Origin: Adiantum capillus-veneris
Lineage: Eukaryota; Streptophyta; Polypodiopsida; Polypodiales; Pteridaceae
Assembly: GCA_014529385.2 (NCBI GenBank)
Contig: CM043963.1
Location: forward strand, 96,662,912 to 96,726,911
DNA length: 64,000 bases
Direction: 5' to 3'
Positions 13,304 through 25,042 of the stretch are shown one piece after another. Within the stretch, counting starts at the first letter, position 1. Every line of letters starts with the position of its first letter. A program made the translations under genes and the position numbers. Under the pieces are notes generated by a model. The model had not been told where the DNA came from. It ran no database searches and worked only from the letters and a program-made list of their open reading frames with translations.

Positions 13304-13897
13304 ACAAGTGTTGTGCAGTATGAATGTTGTGTTATCCACCTGTTGAAAACCAGAGAAGTTTCTATTTTGCTCATCCTTTATTACCCTTTGACTCCATTTG
13401 GCTGACATTTTCACCTCCACTAAACCTTGAGGATGCACAGGTAATGCCATACTTCTCAATATTTTTGTTTCATACTCAATTCCAACCATGTTTGAGGTCG
13501 AGAAGGTTCCTATTTCCTCTCCAATAGACAATAGAAATTCCTTTGTGTACATAGTCAATTGCAATGCTTTTTGAGAGCTAATGCACTTGTAAGACACTTT
13601 CATACAGCCATGAAGAACACCCATATTGAAGTGGGACACGTGTTTGAACAAAAAAGGTATCAAAACATGCTCAGCCTCCACTGTCCGATTAGGAATTTGA
13701 AGCAAAGATTTAGTGTTTAGATCCATCCTCTTTTGGGGTGGAATCCCATTCCTCTCTTCAAAAAAGAAAAAACTTAAAGTTGAAGCCAAGGAGCACCTAA
13801 AATTAGGGGTTAAGGATAGAGTAACTGTACTACTATCATCTCTGTTGGAATTGAACTGTATCATGATCATCACACATAAACTATTATTTGCTGGCAA
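13247..13897 (-). CDS. Unknown 216-residue open frame in left hairpin arm
   Basis: Open frame beginning MPANNSLCVMIMIQ and ending FNVFDVP. It has a short phenylalanine run (STLSFFFFEERNG, residues ~40-52), a basic/polar middle, and a C-terminal half with SKCISSQKALQL-like and SGFQQVDNTTFILHN wording. There is no clear membrane segment, signal peptide or known motif. The right arm carries the same reading sense on the plus strand (14223-14850), but there it is interrupted several times. An open frame this long in AT-rich DNA, retained in only one arm, could be chance or a decayed exon set. TTTTCAACAG|GTGG before VDN looks like a splice-type junction, so part of the frame may be intronic. I assign no function. 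Confidence 0.35.
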   Translation of the reverse strand: MPANNSLCVMIMIQFNSNRDDSSTVTLSLTPNFRCSLASTLSFFFFEERNGIPPQKRMDLNTKSLLQIPNRTVEAEHVLIPFLFKHVSHFNMGVLHGCMKVSYKCISSQKALQLTMYTKEFLLSIGEEIGTFSTSNMVGIEYETKILRSMALPVHPQGLVEVKMSAKWSQRVIKDEQNRNFSGFQQVDNTTFILHNTCECHALEVDVLAFNVFDVP

Positions 13898-14222
13898 AAA
13901 AACATGACAATGTCAATGTTACAACATTAACACACACCCCAATTGATTCTTAAGTTGCAGTGAGGTGAATTCATCACCATAATTTTTTTCCTTTCACGGA
14001 CTATGTTTTCTTTTTAAGTGCTATTTTGTCCATGTAAGCGACCTTGTGTGCCTTTAATGAGAAATTCATGAAGAGGACCATCTTATCTAACTTTTTTTTA
14101 AGTACATCCATTTTTTTCTACTTAGTTTTCTATCATAGAAAAAAATAGCATGTGTGTTAATGTTGTAACATTCACCTTGCCGTGCTTTTTTACCAAGAAG
14201 AAATAGCCTACGTGTAAATATC

Positions 14223-14850
14223 ATGACACAGTTCGATTCTGAAAGAGATGATAGTAGTATTGTTACTCTATTCTTAACCCCTAATTTTGGGTGCTCCTTG
14301 GATTCGACTTTGACCTTTGTCTTCTTCGAAGAGAGGAATGTGATCCCACCCCAAAAGAGGACGGATCTAAAAATTGTTTTTTTTTTTAAACTTCTTCATG
14401 AGGCAATTTTTGAGCATGTTTTAACACCTTTTCTCTCTAAAATGTGTCCCACTTCAATATGAACGTTCTTCATGATTGTATGAATGTCTCGACAAGTGCA
14501 TTAGTTCTCACAAAGCATTGCAATTGACTGAATACACAAAGGTACTTCTATTGTGTACTGGAGAGGAGACAAGAACCTCTTCAACCTCGAACATGGTTGG
14601 AAGTGAGTATGCAACAAATTTATTAAGAAGTGTAACATTACCTATGCATCCTCAAGGTTAAATTGAGATGAAAATGTTAGAAAAATGGAGCCAAAGTGTG
14701 ATGAAGTGTGAGAAACAACAGCTTGTCTCATTTTTAGCAGGTGGATGGGACAACATTCAGATTGCACAACACTTGTGAGCACCATGACTCATGAGTTAAA
14801 GTGATCGCTTTCAGTGTCTTTCATGTTCCTTAACTTCAAGATGTAAAGTC
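14223..14850 (+). pseudogene. Broken second copy of the unknown hairpin protein
   Basis: Plus-strand reading parallel to the minus-strand frame of the left arm: MTQFDSERDDSSIVTLFLTP, FFEERNVIPPQKRTDL, CISSHKALQLTEYTKVLL, then SNMVGSEYATNLLRS. At least two frame changes and a stop (after HPQG at 14661) interrupt it, so it is a degenerate duplicate. It reads towards the remnants at 14.88-15.65 kb, which suggests that the right arm keeps the original gene orientation and the left arm is the inverted duplicate. Confidence 0.5.
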
Positions 14851-14879
14851 TTTTAAAGTATTTGGCATGAAATTTGACC

Positions 14880-15650
14880 ATGGAGAAAATATAACCTCAT
14901 CTTTGGCGATCTCCAGAAGTATCGTTTTCAAAAGAAAGCTGTAGTAAATGGCAATTGAATGGAGCGGCATAAGTTTGAAGTACACAAGTAACTAAGGAAA
15001 TTTGATGTTGAAGTAACTAAGAAGAGAGGGTTTTTTCAATGGTTAACAAGACAAGAAGGCTCACCAAAGATGTCCTCAAGCTTGGTCATTGATAAACATT
15101 TGAGGCAAGCTGAGTTTGTTGTCAGTCACTTCATAGATTGGAACATCTATCTAGGGAGGGTACTAGAGTTGTCCATGAAGGACATAGAGAATAACTTTGA
15201 TCCTCTTATTATTTAATGTGCCTTTACGGATTAGGTATGTAGTGTGAGTGTTCGAGTTTTTGGTATCTTTTTGTCCACGTATACGTCTTAAAACACGTGT
15301 ACATCTTCAACACGAGTCACCAAGCTTGAAACAGAGGTGACGGCTTTGTAGGCTAGCATCACGGAGTTGAAAAGTTGAAATGCAGCATTGGATACTACAG
15401 CTCGGCAGCAAACTGAGAAAATTCAGGCGCACTGAGGGGGGGACTAACTCTGTGTTTGTCTCTTCTATTTAAGAGTAATTTATTCAATTGCAAATGTAGA
15501 ATAGCTTGGCCACTTATTTAGCATCTCATCTTGGTGATGTGATGATCAACATGAATGATCTTGATGCTTTAGCAGTGGAGATGCAGCAGGACCTGCACAA
15601 TTTTTTGGAAACTCAAATGAAGATTTGGAGGTCAAGGGTATCTGTTAATG
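14880..15650 (+). pseudogene. Unknown gene remnants with coiled-coil pieces
   Basis: Downstream of the right hairpin arm several plus-strand stretches look coding: KFDHGENITSSLAISRSIVF (about 14.88 kb), RGFFQWLTRQEGSPKM through HFIDWNIYLGRVLELSMKD (15.03-15.19 kb), and a heptad-like segment VTKLETEVTAL then NAALDTTARQQTEKIQAH (15.32-15.43 kb). A final stretch is SLATYLASHLGDVMINMNDL then AVEMQQDLHNFLETQM (15.50-15.63 kb). Stops separate them, so they are either exons or a pseudogene. Hydrophobic spacing in the third and fourth pieces suggests coiled coil. Family not recognised. Confidence 0.35.
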
Positions 15651-15669
15651 TGTTAGTACATCAACCAAC

Positions 15670-18600
15670 TCAAAATAGGACGTGTTTTAAGTCCGTTCTC
15701 AAAATAGGGCGTGCCACGGTGTTGAAATCATCATTGTCCTTTTCCCGCTTTTCAAGATTGCATGCAAAATAATTCCCAATCATGATTAGGGTGGCTTCCG
15801 GTTCTTGTACCACAGCAAAGGGTCCTTGAATTGAGGTAGGTGAAAAATAATGGCATAGTTGAAACCCATTCATCGGCACAGAAATCACCTCCCCCCGCAA
15901 GTCAGCCAAATAGAAAGAGGTAGGCCCGCATGCTTTAAAAATCCAGAATGGTCCAAACCACCGTAATTTTAGCTTCCCAGGCATCTTCCCAAGGCAGAAT
16001 TTAAATACAAGGACAACTGACCCTGTAAAACTTGCCGTGCTTTAGGGCGATCTAGCCAATTCTTTCGTCGAGACTGCAGATCTTGCAACACTACAAAACG
16101 TCGCAACCGCTCTTCATCTAATTCCTACAAAACATCCAAACAATAAACAATGGAATCTTTTTAAAGAAGCCTATCCGCAATAAGCATCCGCAAACTCGGA
16201 ACCACATGCTCCACTGGGGTAATTGCCTCCATACCAAATGCCAACTTGAAAGGAGTCAATCCTGTTGCCACTTTATATGCTGTACGATAAGCCCATAATG
16301 CGGAAGGAAGTTTCACATCCCAATCGGTTCTATGCATATTTACTAGCTTTATCAAGATACGAACCAATTGCTTATTAGTTGATTCCACCTGCCCATTTGC
16401 CTGAGGGTAATAAGGACAAGATTTCCTATGCAATACAAAGTAAAATCGTAGCATTCTCTCCATCACCTTATTCAAGAAATGGCTACCCCGATCACTAACC
16501 AGCTCAATAGGACAGCCATATCTAGAAAAAACATCCTTATATAAGCACCCAGCAACAGAAACCACTGTATTATCTTTCAAAGGCCATTCTTCCACCCATT
16601 AAGCCGCATAATCCGTGGCCATCAAAATATACTTATTATCAGTGTTAGCTGCTACGGGTTTAAAAGGCCCATTTTTGAAAAGGCTCCAAAGGCAATACTG
16701 GTCGAAAAGACATTCTAGACATTTTAGTAGGTTTTCCCAACTACTGGCACACATCATACTATTGTACAAATATTCTTGCATCTTGAAACAATGTAGGCCT
16801 CCATAATCCTGATTGTAGAACTTTCCTTGCTGTGATCAATGCTGCAAAGTGCCCCCCTTCAATGCTGGTATGGACTTCCTCCAAAATAGATCCTTGTTCT
16901 TGTGGTAGAATACATCTGACCAAGACCTCTGCAATCATGTGATAATACAGCTTTTCCATCACAATATCAAAATTCCTGCTTCTAATAGCCATCCGTCATT
17001 GATAACTGGACAAGAATGAAGGCATTTCTCCATTGTATAGAAAATGAAACATCTCCTCATACCAAGTCCAAGGAATGCTAGGAATCATCCCAAGTTGTTG
17101 TGTAGCTATAAGATCATCCATGATAGCTCCTGTTAAAAAGAGAGACGCATCTAGAAATTCATCAGCCACCCTCGTCGGCAGCTCATCGGAATCTAACCTA
17201 GAAAGGTAATCGGCAACCGCATGCTGGGCTCCTGGACGATGTATTACGTCAAAATCAAATTCTTGTAGCAAGAGAACCCATCGAGCCAATATTCCTGTCA
17301 AATTCTGTTGGTGCATCAAGTATAAAAGAGCCAAATGATCCACATGAAAGAAAAACCACCGGCCCAATAGATAATGACGAAACTTTTTCACCAAATAAAT
17401 CATCCCTAAACATTCTCTTTCTGTTTACTGAATAATTCTTTTCTGCGGATGATAATCGTCTGCTGGCATAATAGACAGGCCAAAACCATCCTTGAATTTT
17501 CTCTTGAATCAGCACACTGTCAATGGGCTGGTCAGACGTATCCACAAATACATGAAAATCCTAACCCCAATTCGGAGGGATCATAATCGGAGCTTTGGAC
17601 ATCTGAATTTTTAATGTCCAAAAAGCCAGATCACATTCCTGCATCCATTCAAAAACTTTGGCATGCGCTGCCTGATTAATAAGGATTGCCAAATGACCCA
17701 ATAACCTCCCTCTTCGAACTGCAAATGCACATTTTAGAGGATTTAAACTAAATTTCACCTCTCGACATTTCATAAAACATAACCGCAATTGCTTCAAATG
17801 CTCTAATTGCACTCCAAAAATACTGAGATCATCTAGAAAAAATCGCATAAAATCTATCAAATAGGGACCAAAAATTTCAAACATATCCGTTTTAAAAGTT
17901 GAGGGTGTATTCCTTAATCCGAACCACATTACTGTGCATGCAAAAAAGCCCCATGCTGTAATAAAAGTTGTTTTAGGCTGATCACCCAACGCCATTCGAA
18001 TTTGGTTATATCCATTGAACCCATCCAGAAAAGTATAAATCTCGTGCCTTGCCATTTCATCCAAAATAGAATCTAGAAATGGAAGAGGAAAAGGACCCGG
18101 AACAGTAGCTGCATTTAGCTTTCGATAATCCACACAAATGCAAATTTGCTTGTTTTTCTTTGGTACCACGACAATGGGAGAAATCCATTCCGGATTATCA
18201 ATAGGGGTAATAAAACCCACCTGCAATAGACAATCAATTTCCACCTTAACTTGCTTTGCTACATTTGGATTCATCCTATATGAATGATATTTCACTAGCA
18301 CCGCATCTTGTTTTAGATTAATCATATGCTGATAAAACTTTGGATCCAATCCTTTCATATCCACATACTCCCATGCGAAAACATCCTTAAATTTTGTCAA
18401 CAAAATTAGTCAAGTCTCCTAAAAAACTTGCCTCAAGCTGTTTATTAATATGAATGGGTTGAGACTCTACTTGATCCCCTAGAAAGACCGTCTCCAGTTC
18501 ACCTTCCTTGACCCTTGTAACTTTTCCCATCTATGCTTCAAATGCACGTTCTTGATTAATAATTTTCTCCAATGATTCGGGACTAGGTAAGCCTTTTTCT

Positions 18601-21240
18601 TGCTCCCCTGTCTCTGGTGAAATTCCTAAAATCCCTAAAGATTTTCCCTCTGAAATCATAGAAATGTCTCCAAGATATAAAGAAACAAAATCCGGGTTGG
18701 CCTTCACAAATTGCTCCTCTTCATCCTCTTCTAATCCTTCCACCATATTCACTATCTCTGGTATCACAGGCCATGCTACCTGAATTGGTTGCCTGCATGT
18801 TCCCAACATCACCCAAACGTTTTTGCGACCCTTCCACCATATTCATTGTCTCTAGTATCATAGGCCATGCTGCCTGAATTGGTTGCCTGCATGTTCTCAA
18901 CATCACCCAAACGTTTCTGTGACCCTTTTTAACTGTAAGCATATTTGCCTCTCAATTATGCATTACCCTGGCTTGACGTAACCATGGTCTCCCGAAAATA
19001 ATATGATAATCCTGACTGTGATCTTCAATATTTAAGACTACTAAGGAAACACCAAAAGACAAGACAGCTACATCTAGGACAATGCCTCCGAGTAATCCTA
19101 CTGGCTGTACTCTTCTCTAATCTGCCATGCAAACTACAAAGGGTGCAGGTTCCCAATCATTAAGTCCAAAACGCTCACAAGTCGCTTGAGTAATTATATT
19201 TAATCTCGAGCCTCCATCTAATAGTACTTTGTCGATGTATGTGCCATGATATTTGACTGAAAGCTCCGGAATGCAAGTATTTGTGATCCTAGTTATCGGC
19301 AATGGGATTGACTCGTCCCACTCACTCTCAGCTACCACAATGTCTACTTCCATCTTAGTCATTGCTTTGGATTTCTAACTTAGCAAAGCATTATGAAAAT
19401 TTGAAACCAATTTCAGTAATGAACCCAAAGTTACTTGTAATGGCGAATCGAGAACCTCTTTCCAAACTGAATCGCAATTATCCTCTTCCATAGTATCCAC
19501 CTTGTTTCCAACTTTCCCCTCTTTTGTTTTCAGATAAGAGGTGGATGGTCCTGATGATGGCAATGGTGGTACGTAATGTGGCATCCATGTGATAGTCTTT
19601 TTACGTACATCTCCTTGAGTTTCCCAATCCGGAATCTTAACATCTGCTGTTGGAACCACATTTTTACCAAAACGCTTAATTAGCAAAACCATCGGGTCGG
19701 ATTCCTCCAGCCCTTCACTCTGAACCATAGCCACACTCGGCTGTTTTCCAACAGCACGTTCCTATTTCTTCCGATCATATTCCATAGCCTCTGAACACTC
19801 TGACCGCCAATGTCCATCCCCTAAACAAAAAAGGTAGGTCTTCGGTGGATTAGGATCTCGGCCACCTCTTCCGCAACTGCGACCCCCTCCTTGACCGTGT
19901 CCACCTGCTTATCCTTTAAAGGGTGCCTTTGATGTATGAGCGTGAACCATCACCACCATAGGCTCTTGTCCCTGCCTTGACTGTGGTGGGTGCCGTGTAG
20001 AATAATCTCGACTCCTACGACCCCGACCATTGTAATAACACTCCACTGTATTATGAGTATTGGCTGTGCAAATTGCACACCATTTCTAATTCATTGCACA
20101 CTCTTGAGCGACATGTCTTGGATTCCGGCACTGAGTACACCACAGTTCCTTCAGACTTTTAGCCACCACAAAAGATTCTGACGATCCGGATGGAACACCT
20201 TTTCCTTGACGCTCGGATTTCCTCCGAGGTGCTTCCTCAGATTCTCTCACCAAGTTGCTCCTGCCTAAATCTGAGGAATCTGAGTCTGCAGTCTCCAACT
20301 CCGAACTATCACTGCCACTCCCCCGAGACTTACAATGATATTTCTTGCAATCCTTTTTCTTTGACTTCTTTGGGGATTCCGTATCATCTAAAGCATCTCC
20401 TGCTACAACAGCCCCTTGCAATTACATTATCCAATGGAGTGGTTACCTTATCCACCATTGCCATACCAGTTCTGAGATCCCTATTGAGTCTTTGCACAAA
20501 ATAATCATTCAACACCTTGGCTGCTGGTCGTTGTGCTTGAGGTACCCACTGCAAAAGCGCCCATAATTTTGTAGCATAATTTTCCACTAGCAACAACTTT
20601 TGGCGTAGCGTCCAAAGCTTTTCCAAATGTTGAGGGATCGTCTTTGTCATTCTAAATCGTCACAAGAACGCTCGGGACCCTTCCACATACGTCTGAAAGT
20701 GATCATCAGGGTACTCTTACAGCCATTTGGCAGCTTTCCTTGGAAGTGTAGATTCAAACACTAATTGTTGATGAAGAGGAATCACCACTCTAGGATGATT
20801 CACTCCATACACTTTATTGAATTGTCGCAAATGTGCATAAGGTTCTTCCTTTGAAGACCTCGAAAGCGGCTATACTTAATCTGACCACCCGCCACTGGCT
20901 GTGCCAAAGTCCCTTGCCCTTCTGTACCCCCTCTTGGAAAAAGTTGTCAAACACTAGGAGGTGGGGACAATGGCGGTGAAACCCCAGGACTGCTTACCGG
21001 AGACGATAGTGGAGAAACACGAGTGGGTGAGGATGAGCACATAGCAGAAGGACATGACTGACTACGTGCAGTACGCCGCACACACCGAATACACCTACCA
21101 CGCACCAGACTTGGCGATGGAGACACGTGTTCCTTAGCCTACGGTGTAGAAAAAACGAATTCATCCAAACCGCCTCTCCTCCGACGTCTCCCCACAATTG
21201 GAACCACAGGGTCAGGAGGACCCTGTGACCTAATGTGCAT
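15670..21240 (-). mobile_element. Broken Ty3/gypsy element, gag to integrase
   Basis: Parts in minus-strand order: gag from MHIRSQGPPDPV near 21.24 kb with a Pro/Ser-rich segment and a later zinc-knuckle-like CTQCRNPRHVAQEC (about 20.1 kb); aspartic protease DGGSRLNIIT (about 19.2 kb); reverse transcriptase (18.4-17.8 kb) with VDYRKLNAAT, FLDGFNGYNQI and FFLDDLSIF; RNase H (17.55-17.0 kb) with FHVDHLALLYL and the tether RPGAQHAVADYLSRL; and integrase (16.95-15.7 kb) with a core SDRGSHFLNK through YYPQANGQVEST, then KLKLRWFGPFWIF. No chromodomain and no LTRs were found. All main domains are visible but the coding is broken in roughly ten places; an old fossil. Confidence 0.9.
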
Positions 21241-23036
21241 GCATGTTCACAGCAGGTCACCCATCATGCATTGTGGTCGGTATATGTAATGTCTATTGCC
21301 CGCAATGGAGCAATACGCATTACGGGAATGAGTATCCTTGCACTACCTTACATTATATCAACATCAAAGCACATGAAGGGAGAATATAAGACAATACACA
21401 TGATAAGAACACCATCATCTTCATTGATATGTGACAGAACAAATATTTACAAGAGAGAAATATATTGATGACAAGAGATAGAGATATCCACAAAGACTGG
21501 TATGACCTCAATATACACCCGCTATTCCAGTGAAGATTGGGAACGGTGTAAAAACCCATCCTGTCTCATGATATCCCATGAAGAACTGCCCCAAAGCCGC
21601 ATGAATCCTAATATGCAATGTCTAGACATCCACAAGACCGCACGACCGCATATGCGGCTTATGCCGTAAGAGGTCGCACAACACGAATGAGTGAGATAGG
21701 GAAAGTGGTATACTAGAACACTCAATTGAACACAGGGCACACCACAATAATGGGTGAAATCATGGAGATGGCTATAGGACCAGGAGAAGCAACAAAGGAG
21801 CTAGATGTGGACATGCTGATGTAGTTCAAGGGATTTTCCTAAAGTGATCATGTTGTTCCAACCATCTCAATCTCCCTCATTTGTGTTGTGTTGATCACAA
21901 CTTCTCTCCCATCATCCTGCCTAGCAGTGTTGCACCCATAGTGTTGTACATTATGTTGCCTACTAAACCATTCCCTCCACCCTCCAATGAGCCTCCTCCT
22001 CTTGGAAGATAGTTATTAGCTTCTCTATGTCTTTTAGGTGCCTACCTCACCGTCCAACTTCGTCTAGAGGTGCACTTTCACATGTACAATATATGGTCTA
22101 CTCAAAGGGTATGTTTATCATGACAAAGAAGTTGCAAGTTGTTAACTATCATTGGATTCTATGTATGTTAAGTGCTTTCTTATTGTCAAAGCACAAGTCA
22201 CTGACCAGGTTCTACTCTCTACACTTATGGCAGGGTATGCCCACTTTACACATGGTAGAGGTTTATGTTGTTTTTCATATGTGATATCCAACTACTCTTG
22301 GATTACTAAATATTATTGTAAGGTATTTTAGCATGGTACAACAACAAAGCTCTAGGTTTGTTTTACACGATGAAAGTGAATGCTCTCTTTGCAAGCAATC
22401 ACCTATGCTAGCAGCATGTTGGCATATGTATAGATCTTTGAAATTGTGCCACACAAAACATTCTAGTTTGGAAACGTATACCTGAATAAAAGACCATGAA
22501 TAGGCATCATTTAGGACCAAAAAATATCGAGGGTATATCTATTGGGTGTAGACAAGTATACCAGTATCCCAAGACATCGTATAGACAACAATATTTGCAC
22601 ACACATGAATAGAACAAAAACTAAATTTCATATTGCCAACACAGGGAAGCTTCCCTTCTTTCGGATCGCATCAAGAGGAATATTTTGTGGAGGCTAGTGT
22701 AGTTTCTTGTTCTCTATTCTTTGTAAGACATTTCTACTTGGTTGGCTCTGTCCTCATTAGTAGAGTTACAATACATGTAAGGGACCTTTTTTTTTGTCAA
22801 GAAGTCTATGCTTCAATACGCAACTCGCGTTGAGGTTTCTAATGTGATTGTTGTTGACTTCCAAATAAAAGATCTAGCAATGCTTTTTCAATACCAAATG
22901 TTTTAAGTCCATTTTAAGACATTTCTACGAACTTGGAAATTCATGCCCCATCCAGAAACATAGAAATGCATTTCTTGGCCTAAGGGCTGCGTTTTCTGCA
23001 ACACACCTTTGAAAAAAAGGAAACTCGAAGTTATGT
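21241..23036. other. No recognisable gene; possible LTR/leader at left
   Basis: 21.25-21.55 kb lies just upstream (minus sense) of gag and could be leader or 5' LTR of the preceding gypsy element, but no partner LTR or primer site was found. From 21.75 to 22.9 kb short open stretches on both strands carry no motif I recognise. Confidence 0.4.
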
Positions 23037-24015
23037 TGTGAGGGCCATGCCAGGGACCTTCGACTGTACCATCTCCAAATGGATACACCACGATTCCTGA
23101 CATCCCTTCCACTTGAGACCGACACCAAGAAAAAACTCCTTCCGCTCTTTGATGCCAAGTTAAGGGGGTGATAACATTCACTTTTCTCTTATGAAACCCT
23201 ACATCCCAAAATATATTTCCTTATCGCTTTGAAATATCTTATGAAACCCTCATCCCAAAATATATTTCCTTATCGCTTTGAAATTTCTAGTCGAATTCAT
23301 CAGACTAAATCTAACTCAACCTTCCAAGGTCAACTAGTGGGTGTTCCCTAGTTCACCCTTGGTTCAAGGTTACTGACGCTTTTTTCTCAGTTATGATCGA
23401 GCACATCCGTCAGAGCATTCCCGTAAGATAATTATATTTCATAGCTACACAAAGCCCTCATTCCCAAGTTTGATATCCACTCCATAGATTGGAATCCCTT
23501 TCCCTGTTTTCGACTTAACCTAATGGACAATAGAAAATTGGGCTCAACTTTCCGGCCAACAAATTAATCCTCTGAAATCCATCCACTCACCAAACCATTT
23601 GGTAAATGCACTCTTACAAGGTAATACTATGATTTTGGAGAATAGTATGTCAAACATGTGAAACCAAGAATATAGTTCAAGCATTTGAATCAGCATGCAA
23701 ACTGATGCATACCATTGCAAGTGTGCATTTATCGGGTCGTTCACACCTTTTTCTTTTTTTAGAATATTTTACTTCTTTTTCCTTTGGTATTAGTAAAATT
23801 ATATAGTTATATTTCAAGCAATCACATATAGTCCTCCATGCATATCATCTATCCTCGTCCCAGGACTTGGATATGCTTTCTCCTCCGCCATGTGTGGAGG
23901 CTTGACACAATTTTTTATTTATTTTTAATCTTGTGTGGAAAAGGCTTACAAAAACAATCTACTCTAGATTCTTTTTAAATCAATAATCTGAGAAGCAGAG
24001 CAAAGGTCTGGCTGA

Positions 24016-24354
24016 TGACGTGATAATCACCTTCCAAGAAAAATAAAACACATCAAATCGGGTTCAAGCATGCGAGATACACGCATTGGAGTGCTCCATA
24101 GCCACGAAGGCTGCAAGAATGCTCTCAAGAAACACACACAAAAACCATGTTCTCTCTCTTTCTCTCTCTCTCTCTCTAATGGCCATAGCCATGCACACAC
24201 AAAAAATCCTATACTATACTAGAGCACACAAGAGAAATGAAAGAATCCCATCCTCTTATTCATCCTCACTCTCTCCCTCCATATCTAAGAAGAATTTACA
24301 CAAAGAGAAGCAAGAAACGATAGAGAGAGACTTGTACTCAGCTTTTCCCATTGA

Positions 24355-24424
<70 letters not shown>

Positions 24425-25042
24425 AGAGTGAAATTTGGAAAGAAAAGTTCAAGATTACGCTATAGAGTGACTCATAGTTAAAGTGAGAGGAGATGCTGCT
24501 TGATTTTGGACAAAGACAGAAAGCAGAACATTTGGAAGTGAGAATTCAAATTTTTTTGGATAGTTTTATCTGTGATTTTCAAACAATCTATTAAAATTGA
24601 AAAGAAACATGGCTAGTTAAAATTAAATACAAAAAGAAATGCTTGGAATTTTGAACTATGTTTGTGATTAAACCGTGCATGTGTGCATAGCATTCTGGGT
24701 ACAATTGAGTCTGAGAATAAAGAATAATTTTTAACAAATCTGGTGTCAATTTGCAATATTAAACTTGTGCGTACACAAAATCCTAAATACATCAAAATAA
24801 TTGGTATCTATGTTCATGCTTAAATATACATACTAGGAGCAATCTGGTTGAGTTTGAATGTATAAAAAGAATCTAGTAAGACTACAAAAACTTAACAAAA
24901 TAAGTAAATACAAACGCATAATCATAAACTTGTTAAAATGGGTTCAAGAGTAGGAAATGAATGGCAAATTAGTGCACTTTTAGGATAGATAGGGGGGCGT
25001 TGGACTAATTGAATGTCATTAAGGACTTGGAAGGCAGCATTC
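24016..25042. repeat. ~1-kb extra segment within one LTR copy
   Basis: Absent from the partner LTR, where AGCTA runs straight into ATGAGGACAATTGCAG. It contains a (GA)30 run at 24361-24420 and a short CT run at 24150-24177. No coding motif or terminal inverted repeat was recognised, so an insertion here and a deletion in the other LTR remain equally possible. Confidence 0.6.
24361..24420. repeat. (GA)n microsatellite, 30 units
   Basis: Uninterrupted run inside the extra segment of the left LTR. Confidence 0.97.

Larger units (their letters stand above)
13223..14875. repeat. Large inverted repeat, ~720-bp arms, ~210-bp spacer
   Basis: The left arm (13223-13940) read on the minus strand matches the right arm (14150-14875) read on the plus strand from end to end. 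Anchors are GTGTGTTAATGTTGTAACAT at the inner ends, CCCCTAATTTT-GGTGCTCCTTGG, AAAGCATTGCAATTGACT, and ATGTTCCTT-ACTT-AAGAT at the outer ends. Identity is roughly 80-85% by eye. The arrangement would fold into a long hairpin if transcribed. Confidence 0.9.

Noticed and set aside
21250-21560. 5' LTR of the gypsy element at 15.67-21.24 kb
   Set aside because: The position fits and the text looks LTR-like, but no matching sequence was found on the other side of the element and no primer site is evident.
22027-22520. Possible protein pieces on either strand around 22.0-22.5 kb
   Set aside because: No family wording, and stops occur at the frequency expected for non-coding DNA.
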